Positions 12,286 through 24,800 of a stretch of DNA of 64,000 bases are shown here, one piece after another. This DNA is from Anthostomella pinea (Eukaryota > Ascomycota > Sordariomycetes > Xylariales > Xylariaceae). The notes beneath the pieces are model-generated. The model made no database searches, was not told the DNA's origin, and saw only the letters and a program-made list of their open reading frames with translations. Position 1 is the first letter of the stretch. Each line of letters begins with the position of its first letter. The stretch is from positions 5,704,001 to 5,768,000 of the forward strand of contig CAUWAG010000003.1 in assembly GCA_963556695.1 (NCBI GenBank). The letters are read 5' to 3'. The position numbers and the translations under genes were made by a program.

Positions 12286-13619
12286 GGAGGTTAGGTTGCC
12301 TGATGCAAGAAGGGTTATGGTTATGATGGGGTTAGAGAACCACAGTTGGACCCTGGCATTGTCTAGGTACCGAGTTTCGGATGATTCTATGTGCTGGTTG
12401 AAGACCTCGAGGGCTCAGAGGTATTCGATTATGAGAGATCCTGTCTGTCAATCGGCGGCCACTGGACCGCACGATGTCTATCTCGCTGGCGTGCTGGTAG
12501 GAGGAAGCCGCCAGCTTATCGGTGCATGCGAAAAACCAAAAGCTTCAGGGGTCGGATGCGACCTGGTAGTCAGTCAGATACTCCATGGAAAGGGGCACAG
12601 CGTTTTGCCGCAGCTGGTCATTCCACATGAAAAAGACTTGCCATCTAAGGGCTCCGCATTTGTAGGGGTAGGAAGACCATAGATTATATATTCTTCATCC
12701 CCTTGCCTCGCGTGTCCTGCACTGCTCGTCACATTTATAGTACAGACGCCGCATCTTCCTGCTCCACGGCGTGCTCATGTAGATTTCCCCAACTCCGTCG
12801 CTTTTTTTGCTGCATCCTCACCCACCCGCCCGGTGTGCACATTCAATCCGTGCTCATGGCGGGTGGGTTCTCGGCTCCTCCCTGCTATATTCTGTCCGCG
12901 TGGTCATTCCTACACTCACAGCCCAAACATTATAGCCAAAGCTCCTAGCCATGACTCAACAAGCAAGCAGCAGAAATGCAGAGCAACGCAGAGCAACCTC
13001 CCGGAGCGAACCGGGGGTGCTGGCTTGACCATTCATCTAAACCCCGTGCCTCCTATCTGCTCGGTTCGCCCTTCTCTCCATCACAACCAGCGCAACATGC
13101 CACTTCAAAGGGGTATACCAAGAAAAGCAATAAGGTATCAAAGTCGCAGAAACAGAATGGAGGAAAACTGGCGAGTTCCGGACCGACGGAAACGCCTGGC
13201 TGAGGTCGGAAGTTTCGATTCGAGGCTCGAAAAAAGCTTGTGGACTTGAGTACAAAAACTGGAATGTGCGATGCAAAAGCGCGACTTCCCTGTATATCCT
13301 GATTGACCCGAAAACTATACAGAACGAGTTCGAGTGCTTTGCGATCCTAGGATCATTGAGGTTCGAAACCGGCCAAGATATGGTGTGGAGCTGTCATGCC
13401 CAAAGCATCTCTCGCGGTGGGGTTCAACTCCAAGACCAACATGAGAACAGAAAGATGAGAGTCGTCAACGGAGCGTAACATCATCAACCGACCGCCGGAG
13501 CCAACACCGTCGTTCATACCGCGTAGCTTGCTCAGTCGAAGTCTTGCCCGCTGCGACGCAAGAAAGCTAGCTCAAAAGCAATGGGCACCGCCCCTTTCGA
13601 TGCGACCATCCGAGGTAGA
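12286..13619. other. Intergenic between convergent RRS1 and RhoGAP genes
   Basis: About 1.3 kb with several short open frames on both strands, none with a domain or consistent composition. Probably 3' UTRs and spacer. Confidence 0.5.
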
Positions 13620-15898
13620 TCAAAACCCAAGTGGAGACAGAGGTTTGATGGGTGATAATGGCCTTAGGTCTCCCGACCGCCGTGTATCGAGTTCATTATT
13701 CACGGTCAGGCTTGCCGAGACACTCGCGTAGTTCGGAGCCATGTTGCCGTTGGGCTGCCCCGTTGCCAATGGCTTTTTCCTCAGCATCCCGTTGTGCGGC
13801 GTTTCCTGAGTCGAGGCCCATTCCTTGCTGCTGTCCGAGGACGAAATATTGCGGTCGTCCTGAGATTCGCCTGCAAAATTGCTCCGACCATCGGCGCTCA
13901 GACCCCTGGGTAGCGGTTGGTCGAACAGCATGTATTCCTCTTCGATGAATCTGGCCTCGCTCTTGCAGCCCTGCCAGCATAATCGCCAGTCGCAAACCAG
14001 GAACTTGAAGCAGAACGCGTCTATCTTCATGCAAGGTTGGAAGCAGATACAGAGGTTGCGAAAATCCATCTTGTTCTTGTCGGAATGAGCGAGGAGTAAG
14101 CTGAGGTGGCAGGTGACGGCAAAGAGCAGGTAGTAGTTGAAGGGCGACAAATTCGATAGCTCATCTATCAACAACTGTGGTACTTCTTCGGCACCCATGC
14201 ATTCTCGAGCGATCCGGTCTTGTGCTGCCTTGGGAAAGAGCTCGTCGGGAAGCTCACGCAGCCATGCTTTCAGCATGGAGCCAATAATGTTGATATCATA
14301 CAAGTCGTCCTGGGCAAAGAGATCGACGTCGTGCTCTGTGAATAGTTTAGTAGAGAGAACAGGCAGACTGAAAGGAGTTGCATAGACTATACCTTCGTCG
14401 AATCTCCTTTGCCACTTCTTGATCTGGGGGCCACTACCAGGTACCCTGTAAAGACCTTCGACATCAGTCCCGTTGAAATTCAGATAGTCAATTGCCCGCC
14501 ATGGGAAAGCGGGCATCCAGAACTCTGTCTTGTCGCGCGAATCCTCAAGCCTCTTGGATATCCTTGTCAATCGTGTTTGTTCGACCAGTGGACGGTTGAT
14601 CACTTTCAAAACGTAGTGCTCATCGTCTATTGTCGGTTCCCTCTCATTCGCGCTGGCACTACGACCACCCTTTCCGAATAATCCCTTGCTGATCATGTCT
14701 GCTGCTCGACTGCCAGAACTTTTGAGGCCGCCGAAGAAGGTAGAGCCGTGGTTGTCTCTAAAGGAAGAAGGGTGGCTCCTGTAGTCTTTATCATGTCGAT
14801 TCTCTTTGTTTGCGGACATATCCCGGGGGACAGCTCGATCCGCTGAATGGTTCCGCGCAGATGAGCTCATCATATGTCTGAAAGCCCTGTCATTTCTTTC
14901 AGGGTGGATTGGCGCCGTCTTCAAAGGCGCTTGCCCCGCGTGGGTTGCTGTTGATTCAGGTTCGGGCATATTGATCGTGACAGTGTCCTTTGGGCTATGG
15001 CCATCTTTATCCTTTGTAGATCTACTACGACCTAGCAAAGCGAAAGGCTTCGGTTTATTCCTCTTGGACGAAGTGGATTCGTGGTCGGCGGCAGAGACTA
15101 GTGATACCTCGGATCGGGAGGGCAACGACGGTGCGGACTTCTGGTGGGAGTGATCGACGGACGACTGGTCTATTTCATGGACCAAACAAAGACTTTAGCA
15201 TCAAGAGACTAATGACTGGGACGAGTGGCGGCAACACTCCTGATTCAACGGGAGGTGACAGATAACATACCTGAGTTCTTGGATGTCTTGCTTGACACCT
15301 TATCTGTCATGACAGGGGCATACTCGGTGCCGCGAGACATAGCCTCACTATGGCTCTCAGTGTGACTGTGAGGGAGGTGTTGGTTTGACCTCGAGGCCTT
15401 TCCGAAGTTGAAGAAACGACTGCCGCTTCTCGAGTGCTTCTCTTCCTCGGGATGGCCGTACGCTTCTCGCAGAGTCGGTGTCGTGACAGATTGCTGGATG
15501 GGAGAGGTTACAGACGGATGCTCTGCATTCTGGTGGGGGTGTCGTCGCTGGCGTTGGACAGCATGCACGTCGTCGGCTATGCGCAGCGGCGGGGGTTGGT
15601 GGTGTACCTCGACAGGTTGCGTCTGCGCCAGGGGCTGCTCTCGTTGCGCCTGGGGTTTCCTCGCGGGATTGAACTTGCTGAAAGGGGAGCGAGGGGACTT
15701 TGGCGATTTGGAGGAGGCCGGCGAGGCGACCTGGAGAGTGGTTTGACTACTGAATGCAGGGCGTGGGCTTGGTCTGTCTGGAGCTCCCCGGACAATGGAT
15801 TCGGGAGAAGGCAGTGTGCCAGTGCCAGCAGATAGAGCGCCAGCAGCCGAGTCGCCCTCAGCCAGGGACAGCGGCTGAGGAACGGGCTTACGTCCCAT
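13620..15898 (-). CDS. RhoGAP-domain GTPase-activating protein
   Basis: Three exons: 15898-15271, 15169-14393 and 14335-13620, 706 aa. The second intron (57 nt, donor GTATAG, CTAAAC branch, CACAG acceptor) is a multiple of three and would otherwise be read through; removing it joins WQRRFDE to EHDVDLF as expected inside a RhoGAP fold. The protein stimulates GTP hydrolysis by a Rho-type GTPase and so should restrain Rho/Cdc42 signalling in polarity and wall synthesis. Seen: a long Ser/Pro/Lys-rich disordered N-terminus (about 1-400) with SPxSP-type phosphorylation-prone repeats; RhoGAP domain about 435-620 with catalytic arginine finger in GLYRVPGSG (Arg about 451) and LKAWLRELPDELFP; then a disordered tail ending in SPIKPLSPLGF. 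Resemblance is to the Sac7/Bag7-like group, but the ortholog is uncertain. Confidence 0.9.
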
Positions 15899-18245
15899 TA
15901 TTGCTGGCGCGGTGGTCCGTCAAGTCACCCAACACCCAACGCACGCAGGACGGGACACACAGGACAGCCACAGTGGTGCTGTGGTCCTAGTCGGATATTA
16001 CCGTCAGGCACGCACGCAGCGGGCAATGCGCAGTGACCAAGCTCCCAAGGGCGTGCGCCTGATTCGCGCGTCGCCTGGTGTCTCGTGCGTGACAGCGTGG
16101 GTGGAATGCTGGTATCAGGTCTCCGGAGGGGTATTAGCAGTGTCAAAGTGGTCGCAAAATAGGCAAAAAAGGCAAAATGTTGAAACCTGTGACAAGAAAC
16201 ACCACCAGGACGCCAGGACGGGGGCCCCTCGGGCTACAGGGGCAGATGGGGGCGGCCAATGGGGCCGGAATCACCGCCGTGGCAGGCAGGCGGCAGGAGA
16301 CCGAGGTCATCGACCGTCCTAAAAGAGCCGAACAACCTCGAAGGGAGTGGATGTAGATTGGTAGAATAATAAGGACCACGGGAAGCGAAATGCCCCAGCA
16401 ATGGTGTTCCAATGGCGCTCGGCAAGCGGAAGGGTGGAGGATTGAAAGTTTTGAAGGAACTGGGCAGCCGCTGGGATGCGGGATGGAATTGAAGCTGGCA
16501 ACTGGAACTTGAAGGCAGTGAGCGGGATGGTCTTAGCGCCGTCAGTCTGTCCGTGCAGGTAGACAAGCTGATGGGGCAGCAGTTGCCAGTAACCACAGCA
16601 GGTCCGACGTTGACAGGGAATCGCTCAGGTACGGTACTTTCCAATGTCAGAGACTCAGAACGGCAGGCAGCAGGCAGTTCTTAAAGTAGAGTAGCTAAAC
16701 TGTGTGGATGAAGCCGGGTAGTATAGAACATGAGGTGGTCCAGTTGCGCGTAATCCAGCCTTTTATCGTGCAGTCTCGTCTTCAAAACAAACTGCTATAA
16801 TGCTCCTACACCTGGGGAATATTCTCAAAACGGACATGATGGTGGTCGCTACCTTACTCGGGTGCCAGTTGGGTCGCTTTTGGACTTGATGTTCTTGATA
16901 CATCATCTTCAGCACCAACACCACCAACACCAACACCGAAAGGTGATCCCTCGACATGCTAACGGTAATGATAATAATAGCTCTCGGATGTCTTGTTACC
17001 TACCGTAGACTTCTTTCTCTGTCTCTTGACCTTAGCAGGGGTTATAACCTGTAACTTGTCGAAGCAGGTTGTAACTTGTTGAAGCAGGTAGGACAGGTAG
17101 GACAGGTAACTTAGGACATGGGTTGATGGTCGAGATGCATAGCGGAATTATTCTGAAACACGCTGGCCACGCACACTAGTGTAATCCACGACTGCCAACA
17201 ACCTACCACGGCTAACCTAATCTGGCTCTAGACACATGTGGATGGACTAGCTCAAAGTTTGACCTGCCCCTCAGCACCCCTCTTTGACGCTACCGCTCGC
17301 CAAAGATCGGTGATAAGGGGGGGGGGGGCCTCGTTGGTGTCGGGTGTTGCTCGTGTAAGTCGGGCTATTTAAGCAAACTTCCATCGACAGTCACAACGTC
17401 TGCGAATATCAGACATACCTCCTTCGGATACATACGTGTATATGTACTGTTGGGTTGGGCTGCACAGAGACAGTAGCAGGCATGTGCTGTACCACCGCAT
17501 GCATCTGCCATGTGGGTGGGTTGGAGGTTGGAGGTTGGAGATATTGAGCACCGGTTTGTTGGTAAGATTCGGTTCGGCTTCGAGTCAGGTTCAACTCTAG
17601 TCGCACCATTGGGTCGACTGGAGGACGAGTTCTATGACACTCCGATCAGACGAACCTCGCAGTGAAAGATGTAAGGTCTAGAGACTTGTCGATTCCTGAC
17701 CTCATAGGGCGTGATGATGCCAGCAGCTTACTGAAGCTTCGCTTTCTGCCATGAGTCGACATCAATCTACTACATATATCCAACTGACAACTGCTCGCAT
17801 CGCATGCAGCTCCGGCAGTTGACTAAAGTTACCTGCAGGACTCATGCTTTAAGGTTGAGCCGTCAAGCACCAACAAGGTCGATAACATGAATACCTGGGC
17901 ATCTCCATGCTCCTTGGGTCTATGGATAGGCATGACGTCTGCGAACGACGAGACAGAATATATCAAACTTTGTGTTTCACTTTCGAGCCTCATGCGATTC
18001 AGTCATGGCATGGGTGTCTGACACTATGCGCCCTATACGTCGTCGTAGTATAGATTCATATCTGTGCGTGTCTCAGCGACACTCGACATCCATGGTTGTC
18101 TCGGAGTATTTGAGAAACAGCTTGTACCACCAGGATAGAGCACGCCAATCAATGACTGGGTGTTCGGTTGCAGTGACAGTGTCTTCCTCGCATCCCAAAG
18201 TCAATCTGAGATTGCAATTAAGGCGGCTAGGAGATAAGAGTTTCG
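15899..18245. other. Long intergenic region upstream of RhoGAP
   Basis: About 2.3 kb without a supported gene. It contains small simple repeats: two near-identical 20-nt units GTAACTTGTYGAAGCAGGT plus GGACAGGTA twice (about 17048-17112), a G-homopolymer near 17318-17328, and GGAGGTT repeats near 17518-17540. The RhoGAP promoter should lie at its left end. Confidence 0.45.
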
Positions 18246-18416
18246 CGTCACCTGGAGGCAGTGTAATACCAGGAACGCAGTGGGTGTCGACCATGTGGCG
18301 TGCACAGAGAGCCAACGCCCTTGAAGGCAAAAAATGGTATAATAAAAGAGATATCAGATATTAAACTGAAAAGAACAGATACTACACTTGATCTAAGCCA
18401 AAGACAAAGAAGAGCT
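18246..18416 (-). ncRNA. U2 spliceosomal snRNA
   Basis: The reverse strand carries the near-universal U2 5' region: GGCTTAGATCAAGTGTAGTA followed by TCTGTTCTTTTCAGTTTAAT, which includes the branch-site-pairing GTAGTA (complement about 18380-18387) and stem IIa. It is followed by the Sm site ATTTTTTG (18328-18335 on the complement) and the 3' stem-loop IV CCTGGTATTACACTGCCTCC (complement of about 18251-18273). About 171 nt fits a compact fungal U2. U2 pairs with the intron branch site in the spliceosome; the CTAAC-like branch sites in this window agree with it. Exact ends are estimated from family structure; the 3' end could differ by a few bases. Confidence 0.95.
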
Positions 18417-18464
18417 AGGGGCAGGGAAGGGAAAGAAGTGAAGTGAAGGAGGTCGGTGGCAGTG

Positions 18465-18471
18465 CTTTATA
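18465..18471 (-). promoter_or_regulatory. TATA-like element upstream of U2
   Basis: TATAAAG on the reverse strand lies about 50 bp upstream of the inferred U2 5' end. Position and sequence suit an snRNA core promoter, but no proximal element was identified. Confidence 0.35.
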
Positions 18472-18803
18472 CATACTATGTACCCCTATACCCCTATTAG
18501 GTACCTAGACACGTCAGCTTGCCCGACTGTCAGCTGCCAAAGTGCCAGCAGGCTGCCAAGCTGCCACGTCTAGGCGGTTGAGTCACCCCGCAAAGGCTGC
18601 AGCCTACAGCCAAATCCTTCCAGGCTACAGGCTCCACATGAGCAACCAACACCCGCCCGCAATCCTATCATCCTTTCTCTGGAGTTACGAGCGTCAAACA
18701 GCAAACATCGCGATTCCTAATTTCTTGTTGGGAGGTTCTTTGTTCCCTGAACACGGGTCAGCTTGTTACAGTTCAGTGCTGCCGTTGGGCCGCTTTCGTC
18801 ACC

Positions 18804-19864
18804 ATGGCAGGGACGCAAACCGGAATCCTCCCGGACGAGCTTCAACTCGCGACCGCCAAACATGTCAAGTACATACAGAGTCTGGATACGAGGAAAGACG
18901 AATACGACTACTGGCTGACCGAACACCTTCGCCTGAACGGACTCTACTGGGGTCTGACTGCTCTTTACCTGCTCCGACATCCCGACGCCCTTCCTCGCGC
19001 CGAGACCATCGATTTCGTCCTTTCGTGCCAACATGAGAACGGGGGCTTTGGCGCTGCGCCTGGCCACGACGCCCACATGCTCTACACCGTCAGTGCCGTA
19101 CAGCTCCTTGCCTTGGTTGATGCATTCGACGATCTCGAGAACCGTGGCAAGGGCAAGGGCAAGGCGCAGGTGGCTAAATGTGAGTCAACCATCGCGTTCA
19201 ACTTGCTCCACTGCGACCTAGACTGACGTACCGTCCAGTCATAGCAGACCTCCAGGATCGAGAAACGGGCACCTTCGCTGGCGACGAGTGGGGCGAAGAA
19301 GACACCCGTTTCCTCTATGGAGCGCTGAACGCGCTCTCGCTCCTCGGTATGACGCATCTCGTCGATGTCGACAAGGCGGTCGAGCACATTGCTGCCTGCG
19401 CCAACTTCGACGGGGGCTATGGTGTCAGTCCTGGCGCCGAGTCACATTCCGGCCAGATTTTTACTTGCGTAGCGGCGCTTACCATTGCGGGACGGAAAGA
19501 CCTGATCGATGTTGACAAGCTGGCTGGGTGGCTGAGCGAGCGGCAGCTTCCCAACGGTGGCCTCAACGGCAGGCCAGAGAAGGACGAAGACGTCTGCTAC
19601 AGCTGGTGGGTGCTGAGTAGTCTTGATATGATCGGTCGGACACACTGGATCAATCGGGAGAAGCTCATCGGCTTCATCCTGAGGTGTCAGGATACCCAAG
19701 ATGGCGGCCTCTCGGACAGACCTGGTAACATGGTCGACGTCTGGCACACTCTATTCGGACTTACTGGCCTGAGTCTTCTGGGATATCCTGGCCTCGATGC
19801 CATCGATCCTGTATACTGCCTCCCGAGGTCTACGACAGAGCGCGTCCTGGGCAAGTCAACGTAA
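18804..19864 (+). CDS. BET2: Rab geranylgeranyltransferase (GGTase-II) beta subunit
   Basis: Two exons: 18804-19179 and 19239-19864, 333 aa, GT-AG intron in phase 1. With the alpha subunit (Bet4) and Rab escort protein it attaches geranylgeranyl groups to C-terminal cysteines of Rab GTPases, needed for membrane trafficking. Seen: repeated prenyltransferase alpha-alpha barrel motifs such as CQHENGGFGAAPG, ANFDGGYGVSPGAESHSGQ, RQLPNGGLNGRPEK and CQDTQDGGLSDRPG. Zinc ligands are the Asp and Cys of DEDVCYSWW and the His of DVWHTLFGL. Length is typical. It is divergent from the U2 gene, 387 bp apart. Confidence 0.95.
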
Positions 19865-21245
19865 CTGATCAGCAATGCGCCTCCTAATCTAGGTATGCGA
19901 CATTGACTGTCCTATCTCAGTCATCGTGATACATCTTGACTTCCGTCATGAAGGTACTGTGTCAGTGAAAAAGCGGTAGCTCGCTTATTCGTCCAAATGT
20001 CTCTTGCCATCTAATAACCTACTATCCAACCCCCGGTGGCAGATAGGATACAAGGCAAGAGTAGATTGATCACGTTAGTTTTCCTTCCTCCCCTATCACG
20101 CATCACACGTTGATGGGGGGATTAGGGTGATAAACGTACATGCCAATACATATGCTTTCGGACCACTTGCTTCATCACTCTTGGTCCAATTCCCCTTTGG
20201 CGTGAAGCTCGGGGTCATTTAATACATGACAATCACTGGCAACAGTCACAGAGTTCCGTGGAAAGTCGCAGCATCTTATGCCAGAGCCCTGTCATTGGCC
20301 AATAATTGTGAGGCATACTAAAGAGTTTCAGTTCCCGAGTTCCATCTCCGAGTCTCTTTGAAGCCCATCATGGGCGACGACAGGGCGGTCTGACTTGTTG
20401 TGACATAGACAGATCCGACATATCAGAGGAAGCGATGACCTAGTTATTTGCCCATCGTGCACCACGCCTTGGTCCCTTCGGAGTATAGAAGATCGGCATA
20501 AAGAGCCTTAGCCTTGATTGGTCAGAGATTGCGATGGTCACGCATTGTTGCGATATACAAGCGGGGGAGTTGCCCATTATCGTACGCCAAGCCATGCTAT
20601 AGACCCCGACCCTCGTGATAGAGAAACAAACGTCCTCTAGTGTCACTCGTCCTCCACATACGTCTCTATCAGAGGCCTTTGATGGTAACCAGCTTATCTG
20701 ACATGCCGAACGAAGTCCGTCCTAGGGAGTGCAATCACCAGATACACCCGCAGATCGTGGAGCGCACGATAATGCAGTATGCGTTGGACCGCCAGCCAAC
20801 CACGATGGCCGACCCCGCCGTAAACGGGAAGCGCTGTCGCTATAGTCGTCCGCTGACCGTTCATTCGTCGGCTCGTCATGATCTGATGTGAGTGGATTAG
20901 ACTATAGCGTGCAGGTAAGGCATGCCTGCCTACAGCGTGACCGGAGCTGTGCAGACGCGGCCGACCTCGGGGTTTGCTGTCGTGTAAGTGTGCGATAGTG
21001 GTGTATAGCTAAAGCGGCGATGCGAACTATGACGATGACGACGATGCCTCCACGTAGGTATACTGCCTAGGTATACCGGTCCCTCCTCCTGTATATAAAC
21101 CCTCTCTCTCATCTCTCCGCTCAGGCTCTGCATATACTCTCCTGTATACCACTCCTCATCACCAGAACATCGTCAACCCAGTTCTATTCATATTTCTCAA
21201 GCTTCAAAGAGAAGAAGCTGGCTGTTTGTTCTTGGTGTTTTGTAA
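19865..21245. other. Intergenic, nothing recognised
   Basis: About 1.4 kb between BET2 and the cupin gene. Short open frames have no domain. The right end (about 21050-21240) should carry the cupin gene promoter and leader; a TATATAAA-like stretch is visible near 21093. Confidence 0.45.
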
Positions 21246-21872
21246 ATGGGATCTTTCATCAGCAAGACGACGTCGAAGATGAGCAGCGGAGAGAAGACCA
21301 CAGCCGGCCCCGTGGCCATGGCCTACTACGCCAAGGCGTCGAGCGTCAAGCCGCCGCTGATCGCCAACGAGAACGCGTTTCTGGGCGATGTGTCGTGCTC
21401 GTAAGACAGCCTCTCTCTCTCTCTGCTCCGTACACTCTCTGTTCCATACACTCTCTGTGGACTATATCTGTCTCGCGACCCTCGTCTCTCAACCGTTATT
21501 CATAACCTGATCCATACCACATCGCTCCTCACCCCTCACCCTCCATCCCAACCTATCATCCCAACTCAACACAACACAATACAACACAATAAACTAACCA
21601 GAACCCCCCGCACCAGCACCGACAGCGACAAGCCCATGTCGGCGGGCTTCTACCGCCTGGAGAAGGGCACGCCGCTCGTGTACGAGTACAACTACCATGA
21701 GATGAAGATCATCATCGAGGGCAGCTTCGATATCAGCGACGAGACCGGCACCAAGGCGCACGGCGTCGCCGGCGACGTCTTTTACTTCCCGGCTGGCTCC
21801 AAGATAACTTTTACGACGGAGGACTTTGGTCTGGCTTTTTACACGGGGCAGCGGGCTAGGGACTCGGCGTAG
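21246..21872 (+). CDS. Small cupin-fold protein, EutQ-like
   Basis: Two exons: 21246-21400 and 21617-21872, 136 aa. The 216-nt intron (GTAAGA donor, CACCAG acceptor) is long for this window and full of CT microsatellite sequence. The body is a single-domain cupin: YNYHEMKIIIEGSFDISDE is the first cupin strand pair, and GDVFYFPAGSKITFTTED the second. The family includes bacterial EutQ and many fungal proteins of unknown substrate; the typical metal-binding His/Glu set is only partly present (H in YNYHEMK, E in IIEG). No catalytic role can be assigned. Basic, Ser/Lys-rich N-terminus. Confidence 0.8.
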
Positions 21873-24800
21873 GTGGATAGGATGATGTGCTGTGGAGGAG
21901 GTAATGTTGGCTGAATGGGCTGGTTGGTGGGCTGGAAGTGGTGGCGGATGTGGTTGCGAATCTTCGGGTACTGATAGTGATGGGGGTTTGCTGTGTATTT
22001 GACTCGAGGATTAGCTGCGGATGAGCGATGTTAATGAGATATATCCTCCTTTTCAAGGTTATTCTTGGGCTTAGCGTGTTGATGCGAGGCTTGCGTGTTG
22101 AGTCCTCCACCCTGAATGGGCACCTATGCCCCGGTACATGCCCATCATATAGACATGTCCATGCGCCGACGATTTCTGAGCTCCCAACTTGAAAATCCAT
22201 TTGTCGTTCTAAAGCCGAGCTAGACCTCTATTATGACTAAAACCTCGTTCATGTGATGGATTCTAGGGGTGTACTGTCTATGTGATACGAACCATGCCTG
22301 GGAATATCGATCCCTCGCATTGGCGGGTGGTTTCTGACGATCTTGATGTTTCCCTCTGGCATCCCGTACTAAACTACATGTATCCTAGGCCGGTCTGGCT
22401 TCGCTTCACCTTATGACACCCACAAAACAGGTACCGACATCATTAGGCCTTAACGATATCATAATATTGACGTTGGGTAGACACGCCCTTGAGGATCGGC
22501 GAGGAGCCCGCAAGGCGGCTCGTTAAGCTTGATATAGGTAACAGAATAACAAGGAAATTATCCTATGGGCTTCTAAGGTACCACAGCCGTTCCTGTTCGT
22601 GCATTGATCATGGATACATCCTCTTCCTACGTGGTTCCGGCTTTGTGGTTGGCCAGACTGCACGCGGCTGTGCGCGGCTGAAATCAACAAGAGACACTCC
22701 AAGGAATGTGGCGATAAGTAGACAATTCCAAGATGCATGTGTAACACTAGGGCTTTCAGACCTGCATTGTGGGACGAGGATTATGCTTCCATATTCTATT
22801 TCCTACTACCTTCCTCCTGTCTTTGTTGATGAGCAGGCCTCCCAGTCCCCTACATCTTCCGACTTTGACATGCGAGTCAGAGGGCGACCTTCCTATCCAT
22901 GTTCACCCCAGAGTCGTGCCCTCGAGCAGCTGGTCTTGCTCAATCTGTAGGACTGACTGATCCGCAGGCTGAAGTTCGACGCATCACGCACTCTGTCAGA
23001 GGAGCCGTCCCCTAGGGTGGTTTAGGGCTTTGCCGACGACATCCTCAGTACCAGTACGGAATACATTGAGTCGAGCTAAAAACTAGGTGTGATTCAAAAG
23101 CAAAAGAAGAAAACGATCGTACCACCATCGAGGGCACTGCTCGATGAGACTGGTCAATGACATACGCACGCCTGGTACGAGATACGTTGGCTCGAAATGA
23201 CATTTAGGGGGCGTCTCTAGACGAGAACATGATTTTGATCGTACTCCCACGGAGGCACACTCTGCTCAAGACGACTGATCGACGAGACTCTGGAAGAACC
23301 ACTGGCCCACTCAACTGGTTCAGAGATCGACAGCCCGCTTGGGGTCACCTGAAAGCAGCCTCTGATGCCTCGACATACTTGGAAAGTAACAACAGTCGTG
23401 CTTCCGCTCACCTGAGCCGCCAACGTACTCTACTTACTCAAGAGACAAACAGGCCCAGCTACATCAAATCAAAACTCGCTTGCCGCGCCACCCTCCTGGA
23501 TCTGGAATACTCGAACGAGGCTGTGTCGGCCCAACAACTCGCCGGCTCTTGCCTCATTTCCCTCTTCACCTCCACCAAGCGCAGCCCTTGCATATCTGAG
23601 CACCCGAGAATCATTTCCTGAGCACCTTGGGCCTTTCTGTACGATCTGGGTTCTCTCCGAAACTTCAAATATGGTGACATCTCTGGGACTAACTATACTA
23701 TATTTCAGGCTTCGCGACAAGAGGGACCTCCTCACGGACACGACCCACCGTAGGGACCTCGCCCATCGTGAGGCTTACTCGCGACAGCCAACCCGCCTAC
23801 GAACCTCAGACCCACGACCAACCTACATCGAAAGGGAGAAGGCGTCCGTCTCGGTACTTATCGGCCATGGCATAAGAATCATCCGTATCACATTCGCCTC
23901 GAGTCAGCCACCAGCATCGACGGCACAAAGTCGAGAACCACTGTAAGAAGGACGACCTACGTCCCACCGAACTCAAATTCCAGCTCATGGGGGCATTCAT
24001 AAGCATTGATTTACTTCTGGGATGCCCGCGGAAGTTCATGGTCTTGAAAGTTCCAGACTGTACTATCCACTGAGAGGCCCTCGCCAGTTTGTTCCGAATA
24101 GCCACACAGGAGGGGAAGATTGGATAGGACTACCTTGTTGTCTCTTGCGCCCGCTATCCACGACAAGTACGAGTGATCAGCCCAATGAACAGTGGGGATG
24201 GTAGACCATGGCCTTCATGGGATGAGGACTCACATGAGAACGCATAGTGTGCGCTTCCACGATGTGTGTGCTCGCATGGGGTCACAGTGAGTCCTCACAG
24301 ACTACATCGCGACCCTCCGCCAGGTCTTCTACCCCGAGCCGGGGCATTGGCATGTCAAGTGACTTCAAAAGTACGAAATTACGGTTCTCCACAAGGCGGC
24401 GTGGTATTAGCCCCTTTACCTTGTCCCACGGGCTTGTGTTGGGTGGACATCTTGCAGCTGGAGCTCATGGCAAGAGTGCCAGAGCCCTCAGGGGCACAGT
24501 GCTCGGCGAACTGTGGAACTTGGCGATTGATAATCGGCTACGACTTCCAATCCCTGCCGGCGTTACTAGTGTATTTGCAGCTTGTGTTCTGGAGTACTTT
24601 CCCCCAGATACTTGGCCAAAGTTTTGTCGGGTGTTGCCCAAAGTGCGTCAAAGTGCGTCAAAGTGGCACTCAAGCCCGGGCCTCCTATCACCCTGAAGTG
24701 GTTTGTACGCCCCTATGTACTTCATTGGGGTCCCGTCTATATAATTTCTTATACTCACCTGAGGAACCCGCATGGGCCGTTGTCGAACTAAGACCCAGCC

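Noticed and set aside
12164..12682. 172-codon plus-strand ORF overlapping RRS1
   Set aside because: Starts as a shifted frame of the RRS1 tail and continues into 3' flank without any recognisable protein feature.
13330..13376. tRNA-like B box (GGTTCGAAACC)
   Set aside because: No A box at the right distance and no cloverleaf stems can be drawn around it.
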